A DNA stretch of 50,722 nucleotides. Origin: Asparagopsis taxiformis. Lineage: Eukaryota > Rhodophyta > Florideophyceae > Bonnemaisoniales > Bonnemaisoniaceae. The notes below the pieces were generated by a model, which saw only the letters and a program-made list of their open reading frames with translations, ran no database searches and was not told the origin of the DNA. The translations under genes and the position numbers were made by a program. Position 1 is the first letter of the stretch. Each line of letters starts with the position of its first letter. Shown piece after piece: positions 38,712 through 49,190 of this stretch. Location: contig JALQPE010002029.1 in assembly GCA_030407315.1 (NCBI GenBank), positions 1 through 50,722 on the forward strand, read 5' to 3'.

Positions 38712-41498
38712 ATGGATTATCATGGAAGTACGTCAGGAAACAACTCAAACTCAAACGGGAGGAGCAAAACATGCCCACCCGCTATCTTCGAAACTATTGC
38801 GCACCCAATATTGGATTCGGTGGATCCAGCCGAAGCAGTGAAATTTCTTCGTGACAGAAATCGTTATGAAATGAAGATGTCACAGAATAACAGTGACGGA
38901 AATAACGTCAAACCAGCCTCTTATAGAGTCTCAATAGACCCAACAGTGCTGTCATCCATGTACGAATTTGGATTCTTTGACAACATTGCACCAGGAGTGG
39001 ATATGCGATACTTATCCGAAGCTCATATTAAGGCATGCATTGAACAAATTGCAATGTCTCAGATGTCTACATCTGTCAACTCTAACGCTATTACAAATGC
39101 GATCATGTCCATTCGAATGAACATGAAAATACGCAGTGCACGATCGCGAGTATATCAACTGGCGATTGATTTCTCCAGACAACTGGAAGATATCGGATAC
39201 GGAGATTTCAAAGCGAGAAATCCCACAATGGCGACGAAACTATTCGCGCAGAGACTGCATCCGAAAGCACTCAAGATACAAATTCAGAATGATTTTGAAT
39301 TCATTCCTGAAATGAAAACAAATTGGAAAGGATTTCTAAAACACGTCTCAGAACAAGCCGAGATCATCGATAGAGCACAGGATTGCGCAAGCCTGAGTAA
39401 TAACTCTGGACATCCGAGCTCATCACATAAACCTGACAAGAGTTCTAGCAGCTCAACCCGTTCTAATGGAAAGTCTACGAAAGACAAGGCTGCAAAATCA
39501 ACCGAACGACTACCGCAGTGCATCAACCCTAGTTGCAATGCACGACACTACCTTCGCAACTGCACTAACACGCCTGAAGAGGACAAGACGAGGTTAATGA
39601 GCGAATGGAGACAACGTTATAAGCAACCGTCAAGAGAACCCAGCAGAGGTATGACGAGACACATTGCACAACAACGAACTGACGACAGTTCGATGATTGA
39701 CACTATATTTGCAGGTGTGGAAACACGACCGTCATGTGCCGATATAGGCAGCTGCATCAACCTAATGCCTCCAGACTTATTTTCTAAACTATCAGAAAAA
39801 GGAGCAACGATGCAGGTGGAGAGCTTCGATACGAATAGGAAGTTCGAGATGGCAGTCAGTGAGGACACCAACGGAAGAAAGGTTTTCATAGAATGCGACA
39901 AAAAGACAACCCTTGACATTCAACTAAATGTCAGACATGCATCGTCATTAACGATACGTAATGTCACATGGTTTGTTGCTACTCGTCCCGCAAACGACCC
40001 TCTACTTTGCAGAGACCTTTTGAAAGCACTTGGATTAGATGCGAAAGCAGCCTTAGCTGCTGCCTGTGAAACATTCAATGGACAAGTTGACGCTGAGCAA
40101 CTTCTCTCTGATCAGGATTACCCAGACGGAAGTATCGCACGACTATTGTCAGAGAATGGAGTATATCACAATGGTCACTACCCAGACGAGACCGATGACT
40201 GTGAATCAGTATACTTAGAGATTGGGATTGACAAGGATAATGACATACAGACAGCATTTGACAAAATGCTACATGACGCCAAGTCGAATGGAATGTCAAC
40301 TGGCGGTGCAGAAACCCTTGAAAAAATCTTACACGAGTATCGTGACGTCTTCAGGATACGTCTTGGAAACGACCCACCGGCTAAAGTTGAGCCGATGAAA
40401 GTTGTGCTTAGACCACAAGCACAGGGCATAATAACCAAATCCAGGCGATATAGCCCGGAACAGCGAGATTATCTAACGCGTTTTTTAAAACGTGCTAAAC
40501 ATTATGGGTTCATCACGGAGAATAAGAATGCGACGTGGGCTGCAGCACCTTTACTAGTCCTCAAGCCCAAGTCCAAAAAATACCGTCTTACCTTCGATTA
40601 CCGACCCGTTAATGCTGCTACAAATTCTATAGGTTGGCCTATGCCACACCTAGAAAGCGAATGTGTAGACTTCGCTGGAAGTACATGCTTTGCTTCCATC
40701 GATTTTTGCTCAGGTTACTGGCAACTACCCCTACACAAAGACAGCCAAAGCGCTCTAAGCTTCATCACCCACGAAGGTGTTTGGCAACCGACACGCACAC
40801 CCCAAGGAGCCAAGAACTCCGCGTGTAACTTTCAATCACGTGTGGAACCATGTTTTATTGCCATTCGAAAACATGTCAAGGCATGGCAGGACGACTTCAT
40901 CCTACATCATAAAGATGAGAATGGGCTAATGGACACACTACGGTGCTTTCTGCAGATATGCAGAGACAGGAATCTAAAGATTTCCGCCACCAAATCAACA
41001 CTATTCACATCATCAGTGAAATGGTGTGGTCGAATTATCGACAAAGATGGAGTTCAATTTGATCCAAGCAATTTATCTGGACTAATGAACATCACATCAC
41101 CACAGACAGCAGGAGAACTATCTCAGTATATATACTGTCTACAATGGATGTCACAATCCATACCGGATTTCGCCAACCGCATAAGCTGCCTGCGTAACGT
41201 CCTGGAAGAAGCTTATACAAAATCGGGGAAACGCACCAAGAAATCCATCGCAAGCATACCATTATCCAGCCTGTCATGGGGCAGACAACATGACAAGTCA
41301 TTTCTTGAACTACAAGACAGCCTCAGACAATCGGTTAAACTTGCTCATCCAGATGCTAAGATGCACAAATGCATCTATACTGACGCCTCTGATAATTACT
41401 GGGGCAGCTGTGGTTACACAATGCCTTGCAGCGGAGTTAAACAAACCGCTAGAAGACCAACGGCACCAGCCACTTGCTTTCATAAGCTCATCCTTTAA
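38712..41498 (+). CDS. E2 Gag-protease-RT polyprotein (928 aa), frame lost in RNase H
   Basis: The true ATG at 38712 starts a fused Gag-Pol. The Gag part has a helical capsid-like region (about 80-215), a Ser-rich linker and an unusual knuckle C-x4-C-x3-H-x4-C (C270, C275, H279, C284). The protease site is ADIGSCINLM with D344 in place of the usual DTGS. The RT spans about 560-790, with D664 (SIDFCSGYWQ) and the catalytic WQDD at 725-728 instead of YxDD; both Asp are kept. RNase H begins with YTDAS near the end and then the frame changes at about 41400-41412, so the last ~30 residues are out of frame. The element belongs to the chromovirus-like gypsy group by its C-terminal chromodomain. The Gag-Pol fusion without a frameshift site is like some fungal and algal gypsy elements. 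Confidence 0.88.
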   Translation: MDYHGSTSGNNSNSNGRSKTCPPAIFETIAHPILDSVDPAEAVKFLRDRNRYEMKMSQNNSDGNNVKPASYRVSIDPTVLSSMYEFGFFDNIAPGVDMRYLSEAHIKACIEQIAMSQMSTSVNSNAITNAIMSIRMNMKIRSARSRVYQLAIDFSRQLEDIGYGDFKARNPTMATKLFAQRLHPKALKIQIQNDFEFIPEMKTNWKGFLKHVSEQAEIIDRAQDCASLSNNSGHPSSSHKPDKSSSSSTRSNGKSTKDKAAKSTERLPQCINPSCNARHYLRNCTNTPEEDKTRLMSEWRQRYKQPSREPSRGMTRHIAQQRTDDSSMIDTIFAGVETRPSCADIGSCINLMPPDLFSKLSEKGATMQVESFDTNRKFEMAVSEDTNGRKVFIECDKKTTLDIQLNVRHASSLTIRNVTWFVATRPANDPLLCRDLLKALGLDAKAALAAACETFNGQVDAEQLLSDQDYPDGSIARLLSENGVYHNGHYPDETDDCESVYLEIGIDKDNDIQTAFDKMLHDAKSNGMSTGGAETLEKILHEYRDVFRIRLGNDPPAKVEPMKVVLRPQAQGIITKSRRYSPEQRDYLTRFLKRAKHYGFITENKNATWAAAPLLVLKPKSKKYRLTFDYRPVNAATNSIGWPMPHLESECVDFAGSTCFASIDFCSGYWQLPLHKDSQSALSFITHEGVWQPTRTPQGAKNSACNFQSRVEPCFIAIRKHVKAWQDDFILHHKDENGLMDTLRCFLQICRDRNLKISATKSTLFTSSVKWCGRIIDKDGVQFDPSNLSGLMNITSPQTAGELSQYIYCLQWMSQSIPDFANRISCLRNVLEEAYTKSGKRTKKSIASIPLSSLSWGRQHDKSFLELQDSLRQSVKLAHPDAKMHKCIYTDASDNYWGSCGYTMPCSGVKQTARRPTAPATCFHKLIL

Positions 41499-42030
41499 GG
41501 ACAGCGAGCTACATTGGTCAACATATGAGAAGGAAGGATTTTCCATATATCAAGTATTCAAGCGCTTAGACTACCTCTTGCTTGGAAGCATACCTTCACA
41601 TGTCTACACGGATCATCGAAATCTGTTGTTCGTGTATAACCCTATGAGCATCGAACCAGCCATGGGAAGACACATAGTGAATAAGGTACAGCGCTGGGCT
41701 TTATTTCTATCAAGATTTCACTACACTATCGAGCATATAGCTGGTGATTCCAATGTCATGGCTGACGTAATGACGAGATGGTTTGTCGGGTATCGACGAA
41801 AGAAGTTCACTTCAAAGATAACTGCCGTCAGGAAGACACACAGCCATACAGAAGACATCGTGTCATCACCTTTATCAAGCTCATTTATCTGGCCTACTCC
41901 AGATACTATCCGAAAATCACAGCAACAACACATTCAAGACAAACCGAATGGATGTGAACTGCATGATCAAGGATTGGTCATAACCAAGAAAAGATTTGGA
42001 TACCACAACAGGATGTGCAACTACAAATGA
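41405..42030 (+). pseudogene. E2 RNase H C-terminal part (second frame)
   Basis: The frame, open from 41290, carries FISSSFKDSELHWSTYEKEG (RNase H E-containing block), VYTDHRNLLF and IEHIAGDSNVMADVMTRW (the H..D...AD..SR-type end). This shows it continues the protein cut off at 41400-41412. It ends at a stop at 42030, after which integrase continues in a third frame. Without these breaks the parts would form one polyprotein. Confidence 0.8.
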
Positions 42031-42707
42031 AGTTGCTGGTAATATCACACTGTGGACAAAACGGTCACAGAGGTTCCACGGCCACCATTAATATCTTGTC
42101 CGAGAACTATTGGTGGAATACGATGACGAACGACTGCAAAGTATTCGTACAAAATTGTATACATTGCATCATGTCCTACACAGGACAGCGCATCCCTCGC
42201 CCACTTGGAAGCACCGAGATCGCCACGCGACCCAATCAAATCCTACATTTCGATTATCTATATATGGGAAGAGGAAACACGAGAGACAGATATGTTCTCA
42301 TACTACGTGACGGATTCTCATGTTATACCTGGCTCTGCATTGCCAAAGCAGCAGATGCAGAAACAGTGGTAGAGTCCATTGCTAAATGGATTGAAATATT
42401 TTCAGCTATGGATGTTTGGATATCCGATCAAGGAAGTCACTTCAAGAACCAAGTCATGACACAACTGGCAAAAAGGCATTACATTAGGCATCACTTCACT
42501 GTGGCATACTCACCATGGAGCAATGGGGCAGTCGAAAGATGTTGCCGGGAGGTACTAAGGGCAACGACAGCGTTAATGTCGGAGCTGCGACTAGCGCCTC
42601 AGGACTGGCCTGATGTTATATCATTAATACAAAAGATCATTAATGAATCTCCTGTAGAGAGACTTGGAAACGAGAAGATGGTATCTTTAGATCACCATTG
42701 GAAGTGA
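42015..42707 (+). pseudogene. E2 integrase (third frame)
   Basis: Zinc-binding HHCC domain (HCGQNGHRG...VFVQNCIHC) followed by the DDE core: D in LHFDYLYMGRG, D in WISDQGSHFKNQ and E in NGAVERCCRE. All three catalytic acids are present. The frame is lost near 42670-42680, just before SPLEVMTGIKP would follow. Confidence 0.82.
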
Positions 42708-43384
42708 TGACTGGAATCAAACCAGCACGAACTAATCCGACATCCAGTATGAAGTGTGGAGATAACTCACTTTCACTATCCGAATGTCAGCGGATTGCAA
42801 ATATAGACCGCTTACAGTTTGCCCTAGCAAACATGCACAAGAATGTATCGGAAAAGATCCGAGCAAACCGAGCGAGACAAATCAAAATACATAATGAAAG
42901 GACAAACATTATACACCCCTCATTCAGCATTGGAGACTTTGTGCTTGTCAGAAAAGCGCATAACAAAGGACACAAACTTGCATTTAAATGGCAAGGACCA
43001 AAAAGGATAACTAAGGTTATCAACAGTTTGGTATACGAGGTAACAAGTTTGACAAATGGTCAAACAGAAATTGTACATGCGACGCGCATTTGCATCTATA
43101 GATGTGACATGGATGGTATTGAACCTTCTAAGGGCATACTTAATCACGCTGCGCACACTGAAGCTGAATACGAGGACATAAAATGTCTTAGACAGATCAA
43201 GAAGCATGGAGATACAATCAAGATATTAGTCGAATGGGAAGGATTACCGGACACATGTGACTACACATGGGAACCTGTCGAAAATCTATTTGAAGACATA
43301 CCTGAGATGCTCATGGAATATCTCCGCCATGAAAACAATAGCATCGCAAGGAGAGCCATAGCCTCCTTATCAAAGAGCAAATGA
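42698..43384 (+). pseudogene. E2 integrase C-terminus and chromodomain (fourth frame)
   Basis: The piece includes the GPY/F-like region (FVLVRKAHNKGHKLAFKWQG, then P-K-R) and a chromodomain at the C-terminus (ILVEWEGLPDTCDYTWEPVE). The aromatic residues that form the methyl-lysine cage are at least partly kept. It ends 42 bp before the 3' LTR. Confidence 0.82.
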
Positions 43385-43426
43385 CTATGAAATGTTCTGC
43401 TTCCAAGGAAACAAAACATGGGGCAG

Positions 43427-43838
43427 TGTAGACATTTGCAGCTGAAATTACAAGCTGATGAAAATATCAGATGTGAAATTATTTCAACTTCAAGCTACTA
43501 TGTAACGTACATATGCGTAGTAACATTCACTAGCAGTGAATGAGTGGTTCACAACCATTTAGATGAATAACATAGAGTAGCATTTAAGATAGATCTCTCC
43601 TGAAGAATCAGAAAGAGAGAGCAGAGGAACAACATCGACTGATCATAATCATCGATACGCATCGATCTATCGAAGCGGGCGCGTGATAAGCGTCAACCCA
43701 AGAACAGTGGAACAGCCCATAGGCTTGTCTACAAAATAAACTCTGGTTCTAACCAGCGCGGATCCTAATCTGCATCGTGAGAACTTGCACCAGTCTCCGG
43801 CTTTCATTTCCCGAGTCTTTTACCAAAGTTCTGCTACA
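43427..43838 (+). repeat. 3' LTR of E2
   Basis: Identical to 38199-38610 by eye; followed by CTTT, the target duplication, then a short (GA)n run at 43848-43859. Confidence 0.92.
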
Positions 43839-43842
43839 CTTT

Positions 43843-44540
43843 CCAGAGAGAGAGAGAGATGTGCCCTGAAGAATTACTAAATTAGTAACAACATAGACGA
43901 TCGCCAATATCCTTATACAACAACTATCTGGGAATTACATGATTGACTTGAGCTTTGGATGTTACCATCGCTAGCATTCGTCACCCTGTGTTGTGAACTA
44001 ATTTTGCTGTCGACCGTCTCAAATGTAACTTCAAACTTTCAGAAATTGGTATCGCTGATGGTGGCACGACAGATACTTGGGAAATTTCTCAATACTGCCT
44101 GCGTTTCAACAAGTTTGATCGTCGAACAGTCTGGTTACAATAAGATAGCTCAGAATCCCAGGAGAGGTGTAGATTAATAAATTCACAGAATAGAAATATA
44201 TTTTTTCTTCATGAAAAAATGAAAATAGGCTTTAAACAGGGGTTTCCAACACACCGTGTCGTGGTAGACGCAACGCCATTGACGTGATCATATGATTAGC
44301 ACTGTCCCCGGCAAGCCAACATAGAAAAGAAACTCCCAGCTGATTACTCAAGCGGGTAGAGTTCTCTGACTGCAGAAACCACCTTTCCTATGTCCTATCG
44401 TCAGACGAAGGTCGCTACGGCCCTCTTGAGTTTCCTGGCTCTCTCGAGGTCTTCAGAGTGATTTCACCTTCCACCGCAAAAGTTGTACCTCCTCTTTTCG
44501 TCTCTTCCACACCCTCAACATGCAGGACATTTTAAACTAT
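43843..44540. other. No gene seen
   Basis: AT-rich intergenic DNA next to E2. Only short frames without features. Confidence 0.45.
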
Positions 44541-45831
44541 TGAAATGTCTTCGACTATCGCGCGGGAACACAGGGTCAGGGAGCGTCGCCTTTTGGTCGA
44601 TGGAATAGTGGAAAGATGAACCTTGCTCCCATGTTTCCTGAGAAGACAGGAGATCACTCCTCTGGAACCACACCAATCATTCTGTGTGAAAGTTTTGTTC
44701 ATAGTACACTGCTGAGAAAGCGTGGGTTTCCGCCACCCATGATGAGGTACAAAGCGATTTGTGGTCTCTTGAGATATTTGACAGAAAATATCCTTAAGAT
44801 GGTGATGCATACGAATATATGAAAATCTGTTTACAAAATGCGAGACGGGTCGATGATATACGGTTTGGAAAGTCAGGTGACTTCGTGAGGGGTTCAACCA
44901 TTTACATGGCTGTCCATTGCCCCTTACTTTTTCCAGACATGCAGAATGGGGTTATGAGGAAAAAGAAATGTAAGACATACATCATGGATAGTTTGATTTT
45001 GAGCTGTAGGAAATTTCCAGTCTAGAAATGGAGACTATCCAACAGGTATGTACCCTACATCTGTAGCAATACTTTTGTGCAAATGTGGAAGTGCTTTGCG
45101 TTTGTCATATTGTTCAAGTCGAGACAAATCTTCATTCCGAAAGAAAAATGACGTCCTGGAAAAATACGAGCAGCGTACCGTCCCATGCGAACAGCATTTC
45201 AGCTGTTATTTCTGACAGTCTGTTATTAATTTTCATGGGTTTGTGCGGCATGCCCTCATTTTTCCATTGGTTTACACTGAGACAACATGTTGGAAAGTTG
45301 ACCGCAAGCAAATCATCTTGTGATCAATCTTCTGAGGACATAAATGAAGATGAGCGATTTTATTCAATGGTGCGTATCCCCTTCTTCAACGTGCCAGACT
45401 ACTTGTATTTATTCCATGACAGTAATACAATCGCTTTTCTCCCAGAGCAACTCAACATTGCTGATTCTTTCAATGGAACTCATCTTGAAGTTTAATCCCG
45501 TGAAATATCAAGATGACAGTGGCTAGTAATTGTCTTCAGCTTGGAAGATGTTCTGAAGCACTGCATTGAAGACGAACAGATAGGAGAGGATAATTGTACA
45601 ATCAGTGAATTTTATTTTCTCCACGAAATCCTTTGTTGGCTATGCCATTTGGATGTCCTTGTCAGAGGAATTTGCATGGTCAAAACAAGCGATGGTGGAA
45701 TATATAGATACTTTTTGGTTCCATTTTACGCACTTCGCGGACAAGGTGCTTCACCTCTAGAGACCCTTCATGTTGAATTTGAAGAGGTATTCGAAATGCC
45801 AAATGCCACTTGTTGCTTCCATATTTTGTGA
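44541..45831 (+). pseudogene. Broken ORFs of an unidentified protein
   Basis: Open stretches in different plus-strand frames follow one another: about 44544-44822 (FDYRAGTQGQGASPFGRW, then later HSTLLRKRGFPPPMMRY), 44819-45025, 45085-45495 (with a hydrophobic ISDSLLLIFMGLCGMPSFF and an acidic SSEDINEDE) and 45541-45831 (ending FEEVFEMPNATCCFHIL). Their succession on one strand with little overlap is what a gene with several frameshifts, or exons without recognisable introns, would look like. GQGASP occurs in the first and last piece. I cannot name a family; real coding origin is likely but not certain. Confidence 0.35.
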
Positions 45832-46727
45832 TAGAGCATACATAGCTTTTTACCTAGTTTATTTTCTGTCATGAAAGAGATGAAGAGCATATCTGTTATA
45901 TTTCAGCCAAAAAGAAAATAAGCATGACTGGCTAGCATGGTAGGCTCTTGAGGTCACTAGAATTTTATTTTTCCGAAGGCTGTAGAAAAAAATGATTAGA
46001 TTCGAAAGAGAGCACTTCACTTCAATGCGATGCTTTGACTTGAATCCAGCCCGCGTACTCACGCACAGCATATTCTCAAGAAAGCTGATTAACCATCATG
46101 TCTGTTTTCGTTTATCGATGTAGATCAATGTAAGGAATTTACAGTTGTATGTTACTTACGAAATTTAGGACATCGCCACACTAAGATACCAGTGCCTAAA
46201 TCAAGATGAAAACATCACAGTTCATTCTTTCGTTTTAGCCATCCGATTTTTGAGTGCAATTTCCAACACGTTGGGCCATCAAGTAGTTTCCAGACAATTC
46301 CTTTCCGTCACCTCTGCGCAAAATGGGAAGACGAGATTTTCTATATTCCAAAATGACTCCAGAGGACTATGTTCTGAGAATGGCGAATACGAGATGTCGC
46401 AAAGCTCTCCTGTCCGAAAGCTTGAATGGAAGGAAAGGAACCATACAGAGTTGTTAACGTTTTTCTAAAGAGAGACGAGTGGTGCTCCTTCTTTGCGGTC
46501 AACAGCACCGTTGTAACAACAGAGCGATAGTTTTTTTCTGCAGACTAACATCTTGTCTTTGACAGCAATGGTGAGCGTTCCGGGAAGCCAGCGAGGGAAC
46601 AAACTTTTATCGGGAGTATAAAATGGATTGACCTTAGCACGAGTGGGTGAAAGTCAGAGAAAAATATCTGGTCCGAACAGCTACTATCGGGATCTTCATT
46701 GCAGTACCAAAGCTCTCAACATATCCA
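45832..46727. other. No gene seen
   Basis: AT-rich spacer. Short frames only; one (46250-46468) is polar and Ser-rich without features. Confidence 0.4.
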
Positions 46728-48151
46728 ATGAATCTTCCTATTGTGTTCTGCTTTTGCTTTTTCTTCGCAACTTGGTCGTTTGCAGAAAATCCAATATCAA
46801 TACCTATCATCCAAGTGATGTAGAAGTTCGGTGAGGAGATTTGCACAAATCCCTCGCACAAATGGCAGAGCGGCTCGTATGAATGCGTTGTATCAAGAGA
46901 TTCGAACTTGTATGTCCTGCACAGATACTCGGGCTCAAGTGTACGAAGTAAATAGTGTTGGTAGAGTTTCACTGTATTTTGACGTCAAGCAAGCAGTCGA
47001 AACTGCCACAGACCGAAGAGTGGACTTTGTCAACTTTCTGCATGGTGGTCTTCGCAGTATAGCATTTCATCCGCGATATTCTCAAAACGGTCTGTTTTAT
47101 ACTTCGTATATGGAAGAAAGACCTTCGAATCCGGAGAACTTTGAATACCTCTCTGATTCGGATGAACCTATTGCTGCAGATAGCGTTTTTGGTTGAGTGG
47201 AGGTATGATTTCACCGCAGCAAAGTTGATCCGATGAGCTATAGACAAGTGCTTCGAATTGGAATGCCTGTTTACGACCATCCCATTAAACAGATTGCGTT
47301 CAACGACGGACCTATCTATATATTGCTCATGGTGATGGATCAGTGCAATCAGCAATGGCTGGGGGTGGACAGCGAAATGACGCGCTTGGGAAAATTCTTC
47401 GTATCGACCCTCTTCAATCTGGGTCACTCCCTTATACTATTCCGACGAATCCTTTTGTGAGCAGCTCTAGGTTCCTAAGCGAAATATTTGCTGTCGGCTT
47501 CCGAAATCCACATCATATATGCTTCAGTAATCGAGGGGAACTCATTGTTGCTGAAACAGGCCGCGACAATGTTGAAGAAGTAAATATTGTGGTGAGTGGT
47601 GGAAACTACGGATGGCCACTGCGGAAGGAACGTTTGTGCATAGGAAGGTGGAGGCGGATTATCAAGGGAATTGAGGATCTTCCTAAGAATGACGCTTCTT
47701 TTGGGTTTCGTTACCCTGTTGCACAAGTGGGACATGAAGGGGAAATTGGGGATGGGTTTGTCGGACAGGCGATTGCGGGGGGATGCACTGTAGAGAATGG
47801 ATCACCTCTTATGGAATGTACTTCTACTCTGATTTTCCAGAATCTGGCAATCTTTACTTTTCAAGACTTACGGATATGCGCGCCGCGGTCGTGGTGGGAA
47901 ATCCTTCCCAACTGACTCAGGCAAAAACTTTTCAACCCAAAATTCTTTTCGATGACGACAATGATCCGTCGACTCCTCCGGTTCTTCTAGAAAATCTTGG
48001 TGACATTGTCAGGTCTGAACCCGGTAGAGAAAGAGCAAGAAGGGCTGATATTCGATTCGGAAGAGGACGTCTTGGAGAAATGTATTGGTCTAGTAAGACC
48101 ACTGGCATTGTTTATCTAGTTACCAACTCTCTTCCGACCTCTGTCAATTGA
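46728..48151 (+). pseudogene. Secreted HHIP-like / sorbosone dehydrogenase-type protein, multiply frameshifted
   Basis: An ATG at 46728 begins a signal peptide (MNLPIVFCFCFFFATWSFA region), but a stop follows at 46821. Family-typical blocks then appear in order in changing frames: HGGLRSIAFHPRYSQNGLFY (about 47041-47100), VLRIGMPVYDHPIKQIAFN (47248-47304), YIAHGDGSVQ and LGKILRIDPL (47325-47420), EIFAVGFRNPHHICF and ELIVAETGRDN with GGNYGWPLR (47480-47620), YSDFPESGNLYFSRL (about 47825-47870), and the C-terminus to 48151. This is the six-bladed beta-propeller of the glucose/sorbosone dehydrogenase and HHIP-like family, which uses PQQ in bacteria and is extracellular in eukaryotes. At least four frame changes are needed. 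Good residue conservation with many indels suggests a recent pseudogene, uncorrected read errors or unrecognised tiny introns. Confidence 0.75.
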
Positions 48152-48271
48152 CAACTACAAGAATAGTGGCCCAAATTCTTATCGACTATTCAGAGTGTTT
48201 CGTAAATATTGAATCTTGATAACAAAAACACAAATTTTTGTGCATTTCCATTTGTCAGGACGCTAACTCAT

Positions 48272-48555
48272 TGTTAAGTGAAGTTCTTACCCCGAGACGT
48301 CGTCGTTGTCTCGAGGTTGTGTTTATATGTAATTCTTATCTGTCACGTGTACACGTATGATGGTTCTTGATGGTGGGTTTGTGCCGTAGCGGCATTGTCA
48401 GTTGATGGTCCTTGAACTCATCAAACGAAAATAACACTGACAAGTACACTGAGAAACATTACACTGACAAGGTGACAAGCATTAAGAGTAGTATTTCAAA
48501 ACACTTACGTTAGGATCAATAAAGGGACGACGGTGACGAGATCATCCGCACAACA
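48272..48555 (+). repeat. LTR of a Ty1/copia-type element (single copy in window)
   Basis: It starts TGTTAAGTGAAG and ends CCGCACAACA (TG...CA, 284 bp), with AATAAAGGGACG near the 3' side as possible polyadenylation signal. The following GGTTATCGGCAC stands where copia elements have their PBS, and a gag-like ORF starts 42 bp later. No second copy is in the window, so the ends are inferred. Confidence 0.5.
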
Positions 48556-48596
48556 GGTTATCGGCACTTATCGCTTCCACTGCCAACTTTCACACC

Positions 48597-49190
48597 ATGA
48601 CAACTACCACCATCCCACCACTGAAGATGACGAACGCCAAACTCTGGAACTGCATGCTTCAAGCCGTCGCACACGATTTACCCCTGGACACCTTCCTCGA
48701 CGCATCACAAACAGCACCACAAGAACCCGAGCTATGTGCGGAATACAAGCTCCAGCAAGAACGACTCACAGTCCTCATCCTCACCAGTCTACCGGATGAA
48801 ATCACATCTGCTCTCACCAACGAACAACTCAAACTGTCTCCATACCTTCTCACCCAACATGTCCTCAACACAGTCATGAAAATACCGCCGTCGACCACAG
48901 CCTCCTTGGGTCCAAAGCTCGGAACACCCGCCTCTCATCACTGCAAGACACGGAAGACTACATCCTGAGACACAGAAAGGTCCGCATATCTATGTGCAAC
49001 GCATATTACCCAAGATAGTGATGAACTCACCACAGTCAACTTCCTGATTCACGGATTACAGGACGTCGATGCACTATACCCCACTCACGACTTGATGATA
49101 CAAACCCCTCCCCCCACCATCTCCGAATTTTCCACTCGCCTACACCGTGTCATCAACAGAATACAAGCACGACAAATGCGCGTACCCCAA
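48597..49190 (+). pseudogene. Ty1/copia Gag relic
   Basis: The ATG at 48597 opens 123 codons. LWNCMLQAVAHDLPLDTFLD and LTVLILTSLPDEITSALTNE are typical of copia Gag: a W..ML block, then a segment equivalent to the L..sLP..y...v......lt motif. The frame breaks at about 48925 (LQDTEDYILRHRKVRISMCN is readable in another frame), again near 49015, and continues as VNFLIHGLQDVDALYPTHD to about 49190. No zinc knuckle, protease or later domain follows, so the element is truncated after gag. Confidence 0.6.

Larger units (their letters stand above)
38199..43838 (+). mobile_element. E2: Ty3/gypsy chromovirus with identical LTRs
   Basis: 5.64 kb, bounded by 412-bp LTRs (38199-38610 and 43427-43838, TGTAGACA...GCTACA) in which I find no difference, and by a 4-bp target duplication CTTT (38195-38198 and 43839-43842). 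The order gag, protease, RT, RNase H, integrase, chromodomain is complete on the plus strand, but the reading frame breaks three times. The purine-rich CATGGGGCAG directly precedes the 3' LTR. LTR identity implies a very recent insertion. Confidence 0.93.

Noticed and set aside
44340..44420. Possible tRNA (GGTAGAG...CTGCAGA...)
   Set aside because: No acceptor stem or T-arm can be paired at proper spacing.
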